NCBI RefSeq assembly: GCF_004138335.1
Contig: NZ_RYFW01000006.1
Location: 62,001 to 126,000 of the forward strand
DNA from: Peristeroidobacter agariperforans
Lineage (GTDB): Bacteria > Pseudomonadota > Gammaproteobacteria > Steroidobacterales > Steroidobacteraceae
DNA: 64,000 nucleotides
Direction of reading: 5' to 3'
Part shown: piece by piece, positions 46,068 through 56,280 of the stretch
Layout: each line of letters begins with the position of its first letter
Numbering within the stretch: the stretch's first letter is position 1
Position numbers and translations under genes: made by a program
Notes under the pieces: generated by a model
The model's input: only the letters and a program-made list of their open reading frames with translations
What the model was told of the DNA's origin: nothing
Databases searched by the model: none

Positions 46068-47153
46068 TCAACTGGTTGGCGCAATCCTCTGACCGCTTTC
46101 GGCGTCGAAGAAATGCAGGCGTTCCGGCATCACCTGCAAGGTGATCGTCGAGCCGAGCGGTGGCAGGTGATATGGCGACGATCTAACGATGATTCGCCAC
46201 GCGCCGACGCTCGCGTGAATGAACGCTTCGTTGCCCACGGTCTCGATTAGATCCACCAACACGGCCAAGCGAATATTCCCTGGCGGGCTCGCGCCGTCGA
46301 TTCGTTGCAAATCCTCGGGCCGAATGCCAACGACGATGGTCTTCCCCGCCGGCAGCCCGGGAGGAACGGCGAGCTCCGCGCCCTCACCATTCAATACGTT
46401 TCCGGCGCTATTTAGCGACCCACGAAAGAAATTCATCGCGGGATTGCCGAGGAAGCCGGCGACGAACAGATTCACTGGCCGCTCGTAAATATTCATCGGC
46501 GTGTCGATCTGCTGCACGATGCCTCGATCCAGCACCACGATGCGTTGGCCGAGCGTCATGGCTTCGACCTGATCGTGCGTCACATAGACCATCGTCGTCT
46601 GCAACGAGCGGTGCAACCGCGCAATTTCAGTCCGCATCGCCGAGCGCAACTTCGCATCCAGATTCGACAGCGGCTCGTCCAAGAGAAATACTTTTGGATG
46701 GCGCACCAACGCACGCCCGAGCGCAACGCGCTGCCGCTGGCCGCCGGACAACTGTTTGGGCAAGCGATCGAGCATGGTTTCCAGCTCGAGCCGGTCGGCC
46801 GCATCCTTGACCCGCTCCGCGACCTCGGCATCCGAATGGCCGCGCAGCTTCAAGCCGAATCCGAGGTTCTCGCGCACGGTCATGTGCGGATAAAGGGCAT
46901 AGCTCTGAAAGACCATGGCGATGTCCCGATCGCGCGGCTCGAGATTCGTCACATCGACATCGCCGATATGGATGCTGCCGGCGGTCGCCTCTTCCAGCCC
47001 GGCAATCAGCCGCAGCAGCGTGCTTTTGCCGCAGCCGGAGGGGCCGACCAGCACGAGCAGCTCGCCATCGGCGATATCGAACGAGGCGCTGTCGACGCCG
47101 ACATGGCCGTTGCTGTAAACCTTACGTACGGCTTTTAGTTTTACCGCTGCCAC
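46068..47153 (-). CDS. Carbohydrate ABC transporter ATP-binding protein (MalK/UgpC type)
   Basis: 361 residues, GTG start. Walker A GPSGCGKSTLL, Q-loop MVFQSYALYPHMTV, signature LSGGQRQRVALGRALVR, Walker B VFLLDEPLSNLD and H-loop VTHDQVEAM are intact. The C-terminal TOBE region (from about 240) carries the MalK-type VGIRPEDL block. It probably powers the permease pair encoded at 51.7-53.4 kb, although the GH1 gene lies between on the other strand; such ATPases are often shared among sugar importers. It diverges from that gene with 29 bp between starts. Confidence 0.93.
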   Translation of the reverse strand: MAAVKLKAVRKVYSNGHVGVDSASFDIADGELLVLVGPSGCGKSTLLRLIAGLEEATAGSIHIGDVDVTNLEPRDRDIAMVFQSYALYPHMTVRENLGFGLKLRGHSDAEVAERVKDAADRLELETMLDRLPKQLSGGQRQRVALGRALVRHPKVFLLDEPLSNLDAKLRSAMRTEIARLHRSLQTTMVYVTHDQVEAMTLGQRIVVLDRGIVQQIDTPMNIYERPVNLFVAGFLGNPAMNFFRGSLNSAGNVLNGEGAELAVPPGLPAGKTIVVGIRPEDLQRIDGASPPGNIRLAVLVDLIETVGNEAFIHASVGAWRIIVRSSPYHLPPLGSTITLQVMPERLHFFDAESGQRIAPTS

Positions 47154-47182
47154 GCTCGCCCGCGCTCCTTTAAGCTAGTGCG

Positions 47183-48541
47183 ATGATCAAACCCGCTCCC
47201 ATTCTCTTTCCCAAGGACTTTCTTTGGGGCTGCGCCACCTCGGCGTACCAGATCGAAGGCTCGCCGCTCGCCGACGGCGCGGGACCGAGTGTGTGGCACC
47301 GCTTCTCGCACACGCCCGGGCGTGTGCAGGACGGCGACACCGGCGATGTTACCTGCGATCACTATCGCCGTTGGGAAAGCGACGTCGATCTGATGCACTC
47401 GCTGGGCTTGAACTCGTATCGCTTCAGCATCGCCTGGGGCCGCGTCCTGCCCGACGGCGTCGGTCGCATCAACGCCGCCGGCCTGGATTTCTACGAGCGC
47501 CTGGTCGACAGACTCCTGTCGCGCGGCATTCAACCCATGGTGACATTGTTTCATTGGGACCTGCCGGCGGCACTGGACGATCGCGGAGGCTGGCTGAATC
47601 GCGATATTCCGCACTGGTTCGCCGAGTACGCCGACGTGATGTTTCGACGGCTCGACGATCGGGTCAACTACTGGACCACGTTGAACGAGCCGTGGGTGGT
47701 GGCTGATGGCGGCTACATGCACGGGGTGTTGGCGCCGGGTCATCGCAACATCTTCGAAGCGCCGCGGGCCGCGCATCATCTCATGATGGCGCATGGCGCA
47801 GCGGTACAGGCTTACCGTGCGACGGGGCGCAACAAGATCGGCTTGGTCGTGAACATCGAGCCCAAATATCCAGCGTCGCAATCCGACGCGGACTGCGCAG
47901 CGACGCGGCGCGCTGAAGCGTATATGAACCGGCACTATCTCGAGCCTGCCCTGCTCGGCTCGTATCCCGAAGAGTTGCACGAAGTGTTCGGCGACGCCTG
48001 GCCCCAATGGCCCGCCGCCGATCTCAGATTGATCAAGCAGCCGCTCGATTACATCGGCGTGAACTACTACACCCGCGCCGTGGTGCGCTCCGATCCCACT
48101 GCGTGGCCGTTGAAGTCCACGACGGTGAAACAAAAACAGCACACGCACATGGAGACCGGCTGGGAAGTGTATCCCCAAGGCCTCGTCGACACGTTGCTGT
48201 GGATCAAGGACAAGTACGGCAATCCGCCGGTCTACATCACCGAGAACGGCGCTTGTTTCTTCGATCCGCCGCAAGTTGAAGGGCCGGTGCTGGAAGATCC
48301 CTTGCGTGTCGACTACTTGCGCAAGCACATCACCGCCGTCCACACAGCGATGCAGCGCGGGGCGGACATCCGCGGCTATTTTGCCTGGTCGCTGTTCGAC
48401 AACTTCGAATGGGCCTTTGGCTTCTCCAAGCGCTTCGGCATCGTGCACATGAATTACGAGACGTTGAAACGCACGCTCAAGAGCAGCGCGCACTTCTACT
48501 CGAAGGTGATCGCCAGCAACGGCGCGGCGCTGTCGGAGTAG
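47183..48541 (+). CDS. GH1 beta-glucosidase
   Basis: 452 residues, (beta/alpha)8 glycosidase without a signal peptide, so cytoplasmic. The acid/base Glu169 is in TTLNEPW and the nucleophile Glu354 in YITENGA. The N-terminal FPKDFLWGCATSAYQIEGSP is the GH1 signature. It would split imported beta-linked gluco-oligosaccharides to glucose. Only plus-strand gene within this carbohydrate locus. Confidence 0.95.
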   Translation: MIKPAPILFPKDFLWGCATSAYQIEGSPLADGAGPSVWHRFSHTPGRVQDGDTGDVTCDHYRRWESDVDLMHSLGLNSYRFSIAWGRVLPDGVGRINAAGLDFYERLVDRLLSRGIQPMVTLFHWDLPAALDDRGGWLNRDIPHWFAEYADVMFRRLDDRVNYWTTLNEPWVVADGGYMHGVLAPGHRNIFEAPRAAHHLMMAHGAAVQAYRATGRNKIGLVVNIEPKYPASQSDADCAATRRAEAYMNRHYLEPALLGSYPEELHEVFGDAWPQWPAADLRLIKQPLDYIGVNYYTRAVVRSDPTAWPLKSTTVKQKQHTHMETGWEVYPQGLVDTLLWIKDKYGNPPVYITENGACFFDPPQVEGPVLEDPLRVDYLRKHITAVHTAMQRGADIRGYFAWSLFDNFEWAFGFSKRFGIVHMNYETLKRTLKSSAHFYSKVIASNGAALSE

Positions 48542-48546
48542 CTTCC

Positions 48547-51500
48547 TCATCGTGGGAAGACGATGGTGAACGGCAGCTCGTTGACGCGCAGGTCGGTGCC
48601 CAGCCAGCGGCCGAAGCCCTTTTGAATCGAATGATTCTTGGGCGGCGCCTCGCCGGGCCATGAAACCGCGATGCCGCCGACCGGCATTTGCTTCAGCGGC
48701 TCGATGTGCAGCGTGCCCTTGCCGTCCTCGATCTTCAACGAGTAGCTGAGCGGGCCGAACGGGGTGCGCAGGTTACGCACCGCGAAACCTTCCTTCCTGG
48801 TCCAGGCTTCCGGGATCCCGGCCATCAGCACCAATGTCTCATCCGCCTGGCGCTCGTACGCAAACATATCCAGCAGCGAGCGCCCGTAGTCGGAGGCGAC
48901 CCAGCCGTGCGGCATGTCGCCGATGAAGCGGCTCTTGCGGGGCTCACGGCCGACGACTTCGGCCCACTGATTCCATTCGCTGGGGCGCCGGTCGTTCATG
49001 AAAAACTCGATCAGATCCTGGCCCCGATCGCGCCAACGCAGGCGAATGAATGCGCCCAGGTTGCGCCATTCGTACGGCGTGTAGGCGTCCCAGGTGGTAT
49101 CGGTTTTGCGCTCGACGAAGTGTTTCCAGTAGCGCTCGAAAGTGGCGTGCAGCTCGTTCGGCGGCAGCATCTGGGTCTCGCCCACCGGCGCCAGGGCAAT
49201 CGTCGTCGAGGTCGCGTCGAAATCGCCCAGCTCCGCCGCGCCCGGCAGATAGTCGATCTTGTGGGTGCGCATGGCGATGTTGAGCGAGCGATACAGATCC
49301 GAGCGGAACTGATCGCGCGACTCGATGAATGCATACATCTGTTTCTTTTCTTTCAGCGTCCGGGCAATGCGGATCGACGCCTCGTAGCCGCCCAGGGCCC
49401 AGAAGTTGTCCCAGTACGAGTGCATGGGCTTGGCCGAGTAACCCTCGTGACTGATGGACGCGGGCATCAGCCCGTAAAACGCGGCGCGATCGCCCTTCTG
49501 GTTCTCTGGCGTTCGCTCCGAGAGACGCAGCTTGTCCATGTACTCGACCGCTTTGACCACCGCGGGCCACATGGAGCGCAGCAGTTGCTCGTCGCCCGTG
49601 TAGCGGTAGATCTCATCGATCAGGAACAGGAATTCGCCGCCGCTGTCGTTCTCCGGCACCGGATCGGCGCCGCGACGATCGACGCAGCACGGCACCTTGC
49701 CGTTCGCGAATTGATAAGGTGCGTACCAGGCGAGGAATTCCTTCGCGACCTCCTCATGGCCCATGCGCAGGAGCATTTCGGACGTCATCGCGCCATCGCG
49801 GATCCAGGAGCGCTCGTACGAGCGCGAGCCGGGCTGGATGGCCGGACCATCTCGGTTGATGAGCACGTGAGCGAGCGCGGTCCGCAGCGTGTCGTACAGT
49901 TTCTGATCCGCGTCCGGCAGCACTAGCTCGACACGATTCAACTTGTCGCGCCACTGCTGCTCGACCTCTGTCTTGGTCATCGGCGATTGAGAGCTCGTCG
50001 CAAGCTGCTGCTGCCGAGCGCCGATGCTGCCCTCGCCTCGCGGCGCGCCCGCGTGCTGCGGCAGGTCCAGAATGATTTGCTGGCTCTCCCCCGCCGCCAG
50101 ATCGAGCGTGTAGAGCAACGCGCCCGACGCGAAACCGCTCTCATCGGTGATCTTCGTCGGACCACTGGGAGCCGCAAGCCATTCGCACGGCGTGTCCGCC
50201 GCCAACGTCACCGCACGGAATGATTTAGGCGGTGTTCGTGGGAACACACTTGCGACGTTATCGACGCTCACCGCGCCGTCTTCGAACGCCAGCTCTTCGA
50301 TGGGGCTGACGCCACCTGGCGTATTTAGGAACTGCGCCGGAGGATTCACTTGAAATGGCCGCACCGCCAATGCCAGCGTGTACTGCCGACGGCTCTTGGT
50401 CGGATTGCGAACCGTGTACAGCGCCTCGGTGCGCCCCTTGCCCGGCTCACCGACGCTATAGGCGGTCGTCGTCACCATGACATCGGAGTGTTTCCATTCC
50501 ACCGACGGAATGGGCAGATAGTTATCCGCCAGTGAATGCCGAATCGACATGTCCGCCCAGGTGAGCCACTTGTCGCGCACGCGGACAAACGGCTCGATGG
50601 AGAAGCTGCCCTTGCGCACCTCGAGCGCGCCGTCCTCCGACAGCATGCTCTCTTCGGTATCGCCGTCGACACCGATGATGGTCCAATACGTTTGCTCGTT
50701 CGAATATGCCCGCGGATAGCAGCCGCGTCGTGCATCCTTCGCCAGGGACTCGATGAACGCATTCGGCGAGGCGCCGAATTGCAGATCGCGTACGTGCAGC
50801 TCGGAGATGCCGACCGCACGGCCGGGCTTCGGCATGGTCAGGCGAATGAATCTGGCTTCCGATTCGGGCAGCAAGTGCGAGTCACGACCGCCGTTACCAG
50901 CTTCGATGCTGCGGACCTTGTGCCAGGCCTTGCCGTCGCTCGACAGCTCAATGGTGTACCGCTGCGCGTACAGCTGCGTCAACCAATCGATCTCCAGGCC
51001 GCCGAATTCCTGCACTGCCTGCAGATCGAGCTGTAACGTTTGATCGTTGCCGCTCGCGTCGCTTTGCCAGGCCGTACGCGCCTGCCCGTCAAGAACCCGC
51101 GCGGCGCCGTTACTGCCTTCTTGGGATGAGGCGGTGACGGTGGGCTTGGCGACTTGCGAAGGTTTCTGCAAAGGCTTGATCGCCAGCCGATCGAACCACA
51201 AGCTGCCCTGGCCACCGTCCTGGCCGGCGGCGACGACGAACTCCAATCCAGCAAACGATTTGAGCGTGCGATCGTTCGTGGGTCCCCAGGCGAACTCGAT
51301 CTGGCGTCGTTTGATGCGGATCTGCTGCCACTCGCCGCTCACTTGAAAGTTCGGGCGCCGAAACCACCAGACGTTATCGCCCGACGCATCGACGAACTTC
51401 ATCTCGAAATGGTTGCGCCCTGCCTCGCCGCGCATCCAGAACGAGATCTCATAGTCTTCGGGGAGATCGACCGGCAATTTGCGCGTCGCGGCGGCATAGC

Positions 51501-51717
51501 CGGCGGTGTTGTTGAGATTGAACTCCAACACCAGCGCGTTGCCCTGGACACCTTTCGCGTTGTGCACGGAGGCGTCGACGCCGTCGGACGCCAATGATTT
51601 CCACTCGGCCGCGTTTTCCATCTCGTCGAGATGACGGATCTGCAGCTGTGGGGCCTGCTCCGCAGCCCGTACGAGCACCGGCAACAACAGCAGCAACGCC
51701 CAGCGCAGCGCCTTCAT
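48547..51717 (-). CDS. Large secreted discoidin-domain glycoside hydrolase
   Basis: 1056 residues with a signal peptide (ALLLLLPVLVRAA). Residues about 25-175 resemble a carbohydrate-binding jelly roll; a discoidin/F5-8C (CBM32-like) domain follows at about 175-295 (WQSDASGNDQTLQLDL, SEARFIRLTMPK). The second half (about 580-960) looks like an (alpha/alpha)6 barrel, with RSYERSWIRDGAMTSEMLLR and VPENDSGGEFLFLIDEIYRY holding likely catalytic acids. I cannot assign a GH family with confidence. The ATG overlaps the permease stop (ATGA). It probably cleaves the same glucan as the neighbouring GH144-like enzyme. Confidence 0.82.
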   Translation of the reverse strand: MKALRWALLLLLPVLVRAAEQAPQLQIRHLDEMENAAEWKSLASDGVDASVHNAKGVQGNALVLEFNLNNTAGYAAATRKLPVDLPEDYEISFWMRGEAGRNHFEMKFVDASGDNVWWFRRPNFQVSGEWQQIRIKRRQIEFAWGPTNDRTLKSFAGLEFVVAAGQDGGQGSLWFDRLAIKPLQKPSQVAKPTVTASSQEGSNGAARVLDGQARTAWQSDASGNDQTLQLDLQAVQEFGGLEIDWLTQLYAQRYTIELSSDGKAWHKVRSIEAGNGGRDSHLLPESEARFIRLTMPKPGRAVGISELHVRDLQFGASPNAFIESLAKDARRGCYPRAYSNEQTYWTIIGVDGDTEESMLSEDGALEVRKGSFSIEPFVRVRDKWLTWADMSIRHSLADNYLPIPSVEWKHSDVMVTTTAYSVGEPGKGRTEALYTVRNPTKSRRQYTLALAVRPFQVNPPAQFLNTPGGVSPIEELAFEDGAVSVDNVASVFPRTPPKSFRAVTLAADTPCEWLAAPSGPTKITDESGFASGALLYTLDLAAGESQQIILDLPQHAGAPRGEGSIGARQQQLATSSQSPMTKTEVEQQWRDKLNRVELVLPDADQKLYDTLRTALAHVLINRDGPAIQPGSRSYERSWIRDGAMTSEMLLRMGHEEVAKEFLAWYAPYQFANGKVPCCVDRRGADPVPENDSGGEFLFLIDEIYRYTGDEQLLRSMWPAVVKAVEYMDKLRLSERTPENQKGDRAAFYGLMPASISHEGYSAKPMHSYWDNFWALGGYEASIRIARTLKEKKQMYAFIESRDQFRSDLYRSLNIAMRTHKIDYLPGAAELGDFDATSTTIALAPVGETQMLPPNELHATFERYWKHFVERKTDTTWDAYTPYEWRNLGAFIRLRWRDRGQDLIEFFMNDRRPSEWNQWAEVVGREPRKSRFIGDMPHGWVASDYGRSLLDMFAYERQADETLVLMAGIPEAWTRKEGFAVRNLRTPFGPLSYSLKIEDGKGTLHIEPLKQMPVGGIAVSWPGEAPPKNHSIQKGFGRWLGTDLRVNELPFTIVFPR

Positions 51718-52535
51718 CCCTTCACGCTCCCCGCCAGGATGCCGGCGATGTAGTACCGCTGCAGCGCCAGGAACAGCGCGAGCACCGGCAAGACCGTGAT
51801 CACCGCGCCCGCCATCATCAATTCGTTGTCCTGCACGTGTTCGCGAGACAGCCCGGCCAGCGCGACCGGCAGTGTGTGCAGCTTCTGATCGGTCAGCACG
51901 ATCAGCGGCCACATGAAGTCATTCCACGTCGCGAGGAAGGTGAGAATCGCGAGCGTCACCAGGATCGGCTGCAGTAGCGGCACGACCAGCGACCAGAAGA
52001 TTTTCCCTTCGCTCGCGCCATCGATTCTCGCCGCCTCGAGCAACTCATCGGGCAGCGACAACGCATATTGGCGGATGAGGAAGATGCCGAACACGCTGGC
52101 AAGCGACGGCACGATCACGCCGCCGTACGTGCTGATCAGCCCCATCTCCTTCACCAACGCAAACAGCGGAATCATCGTGACCTGCGCCGGAATCACCAGC
52201 GCGCCGAGCAGCGTCTGAAAAATGCGCTCGCGGCCTTTGAATCTGAGCTTGGCGAACGCGTAGCCCGCCATCGTGTTGAGCACCAGTGCGATCACCGTCG
52301 CCAGGCTCGCGACGATCGCGCTGTTCAACATGTAGCGACCGGCATTGTGGTTGGCGAACAGCTGTCGATAGTTGTCCAACGTCGGCTCTGCCGGCAGCAA
52401 CGGTGGCGGATAGCTGCTCGCGGCGCCCGTTGGCATGAACGAGACCGAGAGCATCCACAACAGCGGAAATGCCGTCAGCACCGCACCGATGATGAGCAGC
52501 AGATTGACGACGACGGCCGGCCCCCTGCGCTTCAT
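51714..52535 (-). CDS. Carbohydrate ABC transporter permease (MalG type)
   Basis: 273 residues with six membrane segments. The EAA loop that contacts the ATPase reads LPDELLEAARIDGASEGKIF, and the following ILVTLAILTFLATWNDFMWP is typical of MalG-like permeases. Starts in the stop of the upstream permease (ATGA overlap at 52532) and its own stop overlaps the hydrolase start. Confidence 0.94.
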   Translation of the reverse strand: MKRRGPAVVVNLLLIIGAVLTAFPLLWMLSVSFMPTGAASSYPPPLLPAEPTLDNYRQLFANHNAGRYMLNSAIVASLATVIALVLNTMAGYAFAKLRFKGRERIFQTLLGALVIPAQVTMIPLFALVKEMGLISTYGGVIVPSLASVFGIFLIRQYALSLPDELLEAARIDGASEGKIFWSLVVPLLQPILVTLAILTFLATWNDFMWPLIVLTDQKLHTLPVALAGLSREHVQDNELMMAGAVITVLPVLALFLALQRYYIAGILAGSVKG

Positions 52536-53410
52536 CGATCGCCTCGCTGCCGCCCGAGGCGCAACTGAAACGCCGTCACCAGGAACATCAGCACGAACAA
52601 CAGGAACGCGACGGCCGAGGCGCGACCCAGGCTCCACCACTTGAAGCCCTCTTCGTACATGAAGTAGAGCACGCTCAGCGTACTCTGCAACGGCCCGCCT
52701 TCGGTCATCACATAGGGCTCGGCGAACAGCTGGAAATACCCAGTCATGGTGAGGATGCTGACCAGCAACAGCACCGGCGCGATGCCCGGGATCGTGATGT
52801 GACGAAACACTTGCCAGCCAGACGCCCCGTCGATGCGCGCCGCCTCGTAAAGATCCTCGGGAATGTTCTGCAGCGCCGCCAGCAGGATGATCATGTTGTA
52901 ACCAAAGTTCTTCCACACCGCCAGGATGACGATCGCCGGCATGGCCCAGTGCGGATCGCCCATCCAGTCGATCGGATCGATGCCCAGACCGCTCAGGCCG
53001 TAGTTCAAGAATCCATAGCGGGTGTGAAAGATGTAGCGCCACACGACCGCCACGGCCACCAGCGTGGTGACGACCGGTGCGAAGTAGACGGTGCGAAAGA
53101 AACTGCGGAATCGTCCCAGCTTGGAATTGACCAACAACGCCGCACCCAGCGACGCGCCGATCGACAGCGGTACGCCGAGCACGACGAAATACAACGTATT
53201 CCACAACGATTTCCAGAACAGCGGGTCCTGCAACAACGTCGCATAGTTGTGCAAGCCGATGAATCGCAGATTGCGCCAATCGCTCAGCGCATACAGATCG
53301 AAGTCCGTCAGGCTCATCAGCAGCGCGCCGATCACCGGCACAAAAAAGAACACGCCCAGCACGATCAGCGCCGGCCCGACGAACCACCACGCCGCCATCG
53401 AGCGCTTCAC
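52532..53410 (-). CDS. Carbohydrate ABC transporter permease (MalF type)
   Basis: 292 residues, six membrane segments. The first segment is WWFVGPALIVLGVFFFVPVI, and the EAA loop IPEDLYEAARIDGASGWQVF is intact. It forms the pore with the MalG-type partner and overlaps both neighbouring genes by 4 bp. Confidence 0.94.
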   Translation of the reverse strand: MKRSMAAWWFVGPALIVLGVFFFVPVIGALLMSLTDFDLYALSDWRNLRFIGLHNYATLLQDPLFWKSLWNTLYFVVLGVPLSIGASLGAALLVNSKLGRFRSFFRTVYFAPVVTTLVAVAVVWRYIFHTRYGFLNYGLSGLGIDPIDWMGDPHWAMPAIVILAVWKNFGYNMIILLAALQNIPEDLYEAARIDGASGWQVFRHITIPGIAPVLLLVSILTMTGYFQLFAEPYVMTEGGPLQSTLSVLYFMYEEGFKWWSLGRASAVAFLLFVLMFLVTAFQLRLGRQRGDR

Positions 53411-54687
53411 GTCGCACCTGGCAACGTATTGCGCTCGAGCATCCAGCGCCGCTTGGCGAGGATCTCATCGGTCTTGCGATCCAGCGCGACGACCGCCTCG
53501 TCAACCGTTTGCACCCGCTGCACGACTCGCTCGCCCGCGAGGCGCATCTCGGTGGCAATACGCTCCCACTCAGGCACCTTCGGCGGTGAGCGCACTCGAT
53601 CCAGTTGCTCGAGAAAGGCGCGCGCATAAGGTGACTCGACGAGGGTCGGCATTTGCCACGAACTGCGCCGCGACGGCATGTCGCCCGTCAGATCGTAGAA
53701 GCGCTGCTGAGTGGACGGGCGCGACAAATACTCGGCGAGCAGCCACGCTTCCGGCTTCACTTGCGATGTCTTGAACACAACCAGGCTCGATCCGCCGGCA
53801 CTGGAAACACCTGGCCCGTCCGGCCCGGGCATGGTCGCTGTCATCCACTCGTTCTGCACTGCCGGCGGCAGTCGCCGCTTGAACTCAGCGATATTCCACG
53901 GCCCGGAGATGTAGAACGAGAAGAAACCCCGCCCGAACTCATCCCACACATTCGAGATCTGAGTGTTCGTCATGCGTGGCGCCCAGCCGCGATCGAACAG
54001 GCTGGCGTAGAAAGAAAGCGCCTTCCGGAAATCCTCGCTACGAAAATTGCCGTAGCGCCCCTCCTCACGCAGCAACTCTGCGGGCAGCTGCAGTCCCAGC
54101 ACCAGCAGCGGCTCGAATTCATTCACAGGCAACAGCACCGAGTAGCGATCCGGCCCGACGAGCTTCTTGATCGCTGCCAGCATCTCGCTCCACTGATCCC
54201 AGGTCTGCGGCGGCTCGTCGAAGCCGGCCTGTCGCAGCAGGTCGCGACGGTAATAGAGCAAGCGCGTGTCGACGTACCAGGGAATGCCGAACAAAGTCTC
54301 ATCGATCCGGTTCGACGCCAGGATGCCCTCGAAATAATCATCGAGCTGCACTTCCTTGGATGCCGCGACATAGCTGTCCAGCGGCTCCAACGCGTCGAGC
54401 GCCGCGAACTCCGGGATCCAGGTGTTACCGAGCTGACAAAGATCCGGCAGCGTCTCGCCAGCATATGCAGTGAGCAACTTCTCGTGCGCGACGGTGAACG
54501 GCATCTTTTGGACGTTCACGCTGATCTCGGGATGCTCCTGCTCGAATCCGCGAATCAGCTCGGCGGCGATGTCGCCCTCCCGGCCCGCGCCCCAGAACGT
54601 GATCTCTTTCTTGTTGCTCGCACGGCCGCATCCAGCAAGCGCCAGTGCCGCGCCAGAGAGCGCGACAATCGCCTCCCGACGATTCAT
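53407..54687 (-). CDS. Extracellular sugar-binding lipoprotein of the ABC importer
   Basis: About 426 residues from ATG 54687. The N terminus MNRREAIVALSGAALALAGC is a lipoprotein signal with the lipobox at its end; the twin Arg may indicate Tat export. The rest is a family 1 solute-binding protein (ITFWGAGREGDIAAELIRGF; GIPWYVDTRLLYYRRDLLRQ). Earlier starts at 54714 and a TTG at 54726 that overlaps the upstream stop are possible. It delivers oligosaccharide to the two permeases encoded directly after it. Confidence 0.9.
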   Translation of the reverse strand: MNRREAIVALSGAALALAGCGRASNKKEITFWGAGREGDIAAELIRGFEQEHPEISVNVQKMPFTVAHEKLLTAYAGETLPDLCQLGNTWIPEFAALDALEPLDSYVAASKEVQLDDYFEGILASNRIDETLFGIPWYVDTRLLYYRRDLLRQAGFDEPPQTWDQWSEMLAAIKKLVGPDRYSVLLPVNEFEPLLVLGLQLPAELLREEGRYGNFRSEDFRKALSFYASLFDRGWAPRMTNTQISNVWDEFGRGFFSFYISGPWNIAEFKRRLPPAVQNEWMTATMPGPDGPGVSSAGGSSLVVFKTSQVKPEAWLLAEYLSRPSTQQRFYDLTGDMPSRRSSWQMPTLVESPYARAFLEQLDRVRSPPKVPEWERIATEMRLAGERVVQRVQTVDEAVVALDRKTDEILAKRRWMLERNTLPGAT

Positions 54688-54722
54688 CCCTGCGGCGAAT
54701 GGCATCGAAGCCATAGAGCGGC

Positions 54723-56225
54723 TCAAGAGCTGGGTTGCGATGGCGCGGGCTTATCGAGCCAGCCGCCCGTGAAGCCTGCCCGCTGCAGTCCCCGGCGGAT
54801 GTGCGGATTGTTCTGCATGACGCTCCAGATCAAGCCGCTGCGATAGTTCTCGATCATGGCGACGATGGGCCCCTGGTCGATGCCCAGATAGTCATCGGCG
54901 ATCCAGCCGATCCCTTCGACGATCCGGCCGTGGCGCAATGGCACATCGGAGAACGTAAAACTCGGGTTCACCGAATCCAGGAATCCATACTTCTGATACA
55001 AATGCTCCCCGAAACGCGCGCGGAACGCGCGAATCGCCGGGATCGCGATCTCCGGCGCGAAGGCGATCGAAGCGACGGATGCGGTCGGGGCGATCGTGCC
55101 ATCGTCGAGGATATGAATCGACGCGGTGCTGCGAGCCGCGTACGTGAAGAAGCCGCGCTCTTCATTGTTATAGATCTGCACCGTATCCGCCGGGCCATCG
55201 CACGCGGTCAGGCCCCAGATTTCGCTGTCGTAGCCGCGCCAGCGCATCGGGTTGGTTCGCGCGTATTCGCGCTGAGCGTACGAAGCACGCCGGCTGTTCT
55301 CGAAATAGTCGTAGCCCTTTTCGCGATTCCACGCATCCATGATGCCGCGGAAGTCGATCCACACGTGCGAGTACTGGTGGCCGAAGTGCGGGCCGAACGA
55401 AAGGAATTCCTGGCCATTGAACTTGCCGTACGTGTCTTTGTACGTGCGCATCCATTCGGTCCACGCTTCGGGCTCGATCGGGTGCGTGGGCGAGCCGAGC
55501 GCGAGGATGTACATCAACATGCCTTCGTTGTAGCCCCGCCAATCGAAGCGCAGGAAGCCGCTCTCCGGGCGCCAGCCGTGCGAAAGAATCGGCGGCCGGT
55601 TCTGCGCCCATTGCCAGTCGACGCGGGAGTAGATTTTCTCCGCCAGCTCGCGAATCTCGCGCTCGGACCGGCTGTCCTGATCGAAATAGCTTTGCGACAG
55701 CAACACGCCGCCGAGCAGCAGCGCGGTATCGACGGTCGACAGCTCCGACGTGCCGAAGCGCTGGCCGTTGTGCATGTGGACGAAGTGGTAGAAAAAACCC
55801 TTGTAGCCGCCCATGCCGGTTTCATCCGGTCCCTGCGGCATCGACTCGAGGAATCGCAACGTGCGCAACGTGCGTAAGCGCGCCTGCGAGCGCGACACGA
55901 AGCCCCGCTCCGCTCCAACCACGTAAGCCGTGAGCGCAAAGCCCACCGCCGCCGTGCTCGCGAACGAGGGCGATGGGAAGCGATCAGGCGCGAGACCGTT
56001 TTGCTTGTTGGTCGTGTCCCAGAAGAAGCGGAACGTGCGGCGCTGCAGATTGTTGATGACCGGATCGCCATCGCGCTCCGGATCGAACACTCGCGAGCGC
56101 TCCACCACGACTCCCGGCACCTTGGATTTAGCTCTCGGCTCCGCGGCGCCGGCGACGCCTACGAACAGCGCCGCCGCGAGGAGCCAAAGTAGCCGTGGCC
56201 AGGAGAAGGAGTCATGCAACCTCAT
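54723..56225 (-). CDS. Secreted GH144-like (glucoamylase-family) endo-glucanase
   Basis: 500 residues; signal peptide (LLWLLAAALFVGVAGA) then an (alpha/alpha)6 barrel of the glycoamylase-like type (PF10091). Blocks include NLQRRTFRFFWDTTN, GMGGYKGFFYHFVHM, ELSTVDTALLLGGVL, RGYNEGMLMYILALGSPTHP and WGLTACDGP. Characterised relatives in GH144 are endo-beta-1,2-glucanases, so attack on beta-1,2-glucan is the leading inference; binding-site residues were not checked. ATG 56225 begins the signal peptide. It is the first gene of a compact operon with the importer. Confidence 0.85.
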   Translation of the reverse strand: MRLHDSFSWPRLLWLLAAALFVGVAGAAEPRAKSKVPGVVVERSRVFDPERDGDPVINNLQRRTFRFFWDTTNKQNGLAPDRFPSPSFASTAAVGFALTAYVVGAERGFVSRSQARLRTLRTLRFLESMPQGPDETGMGGYKGFFYHFVHMHNGQRFGTSELSTVDTALLLGGVLLSQSYFDQDSRSEREIRELAEKIYSRVDWQWAQNRPPILSHGWRPESGFLRFDWRGYNEGMLMYILALGSPTHPIEPEAWTEWMRTYKDTYGKFNGQEFLSFGPHFGHQYSHVWIDFRGIMDAWNREKGYDYFENSRRASYAQREYARTNPMRWRGYDSEIWGLTACDGPADTVQIYNNEERGFFTYAARSTASIHILDDGTIAPTASVASIAFAPEIAIPAIRAFRARFGEHLYQKYGFLDSVNPSFTFSDVPLRHGRIVEGIGWIADDYLGIDQGPIVAMIENYRSGLIWSVMQNNPHIRRGLQRAGFTGGWLDKPAPSQPSS

Positions 56226-56280
56226 CGTGTACGAATGCCATGGTGTTCCAAGACGAAGATACCTCACCAAGTGCCACCCC

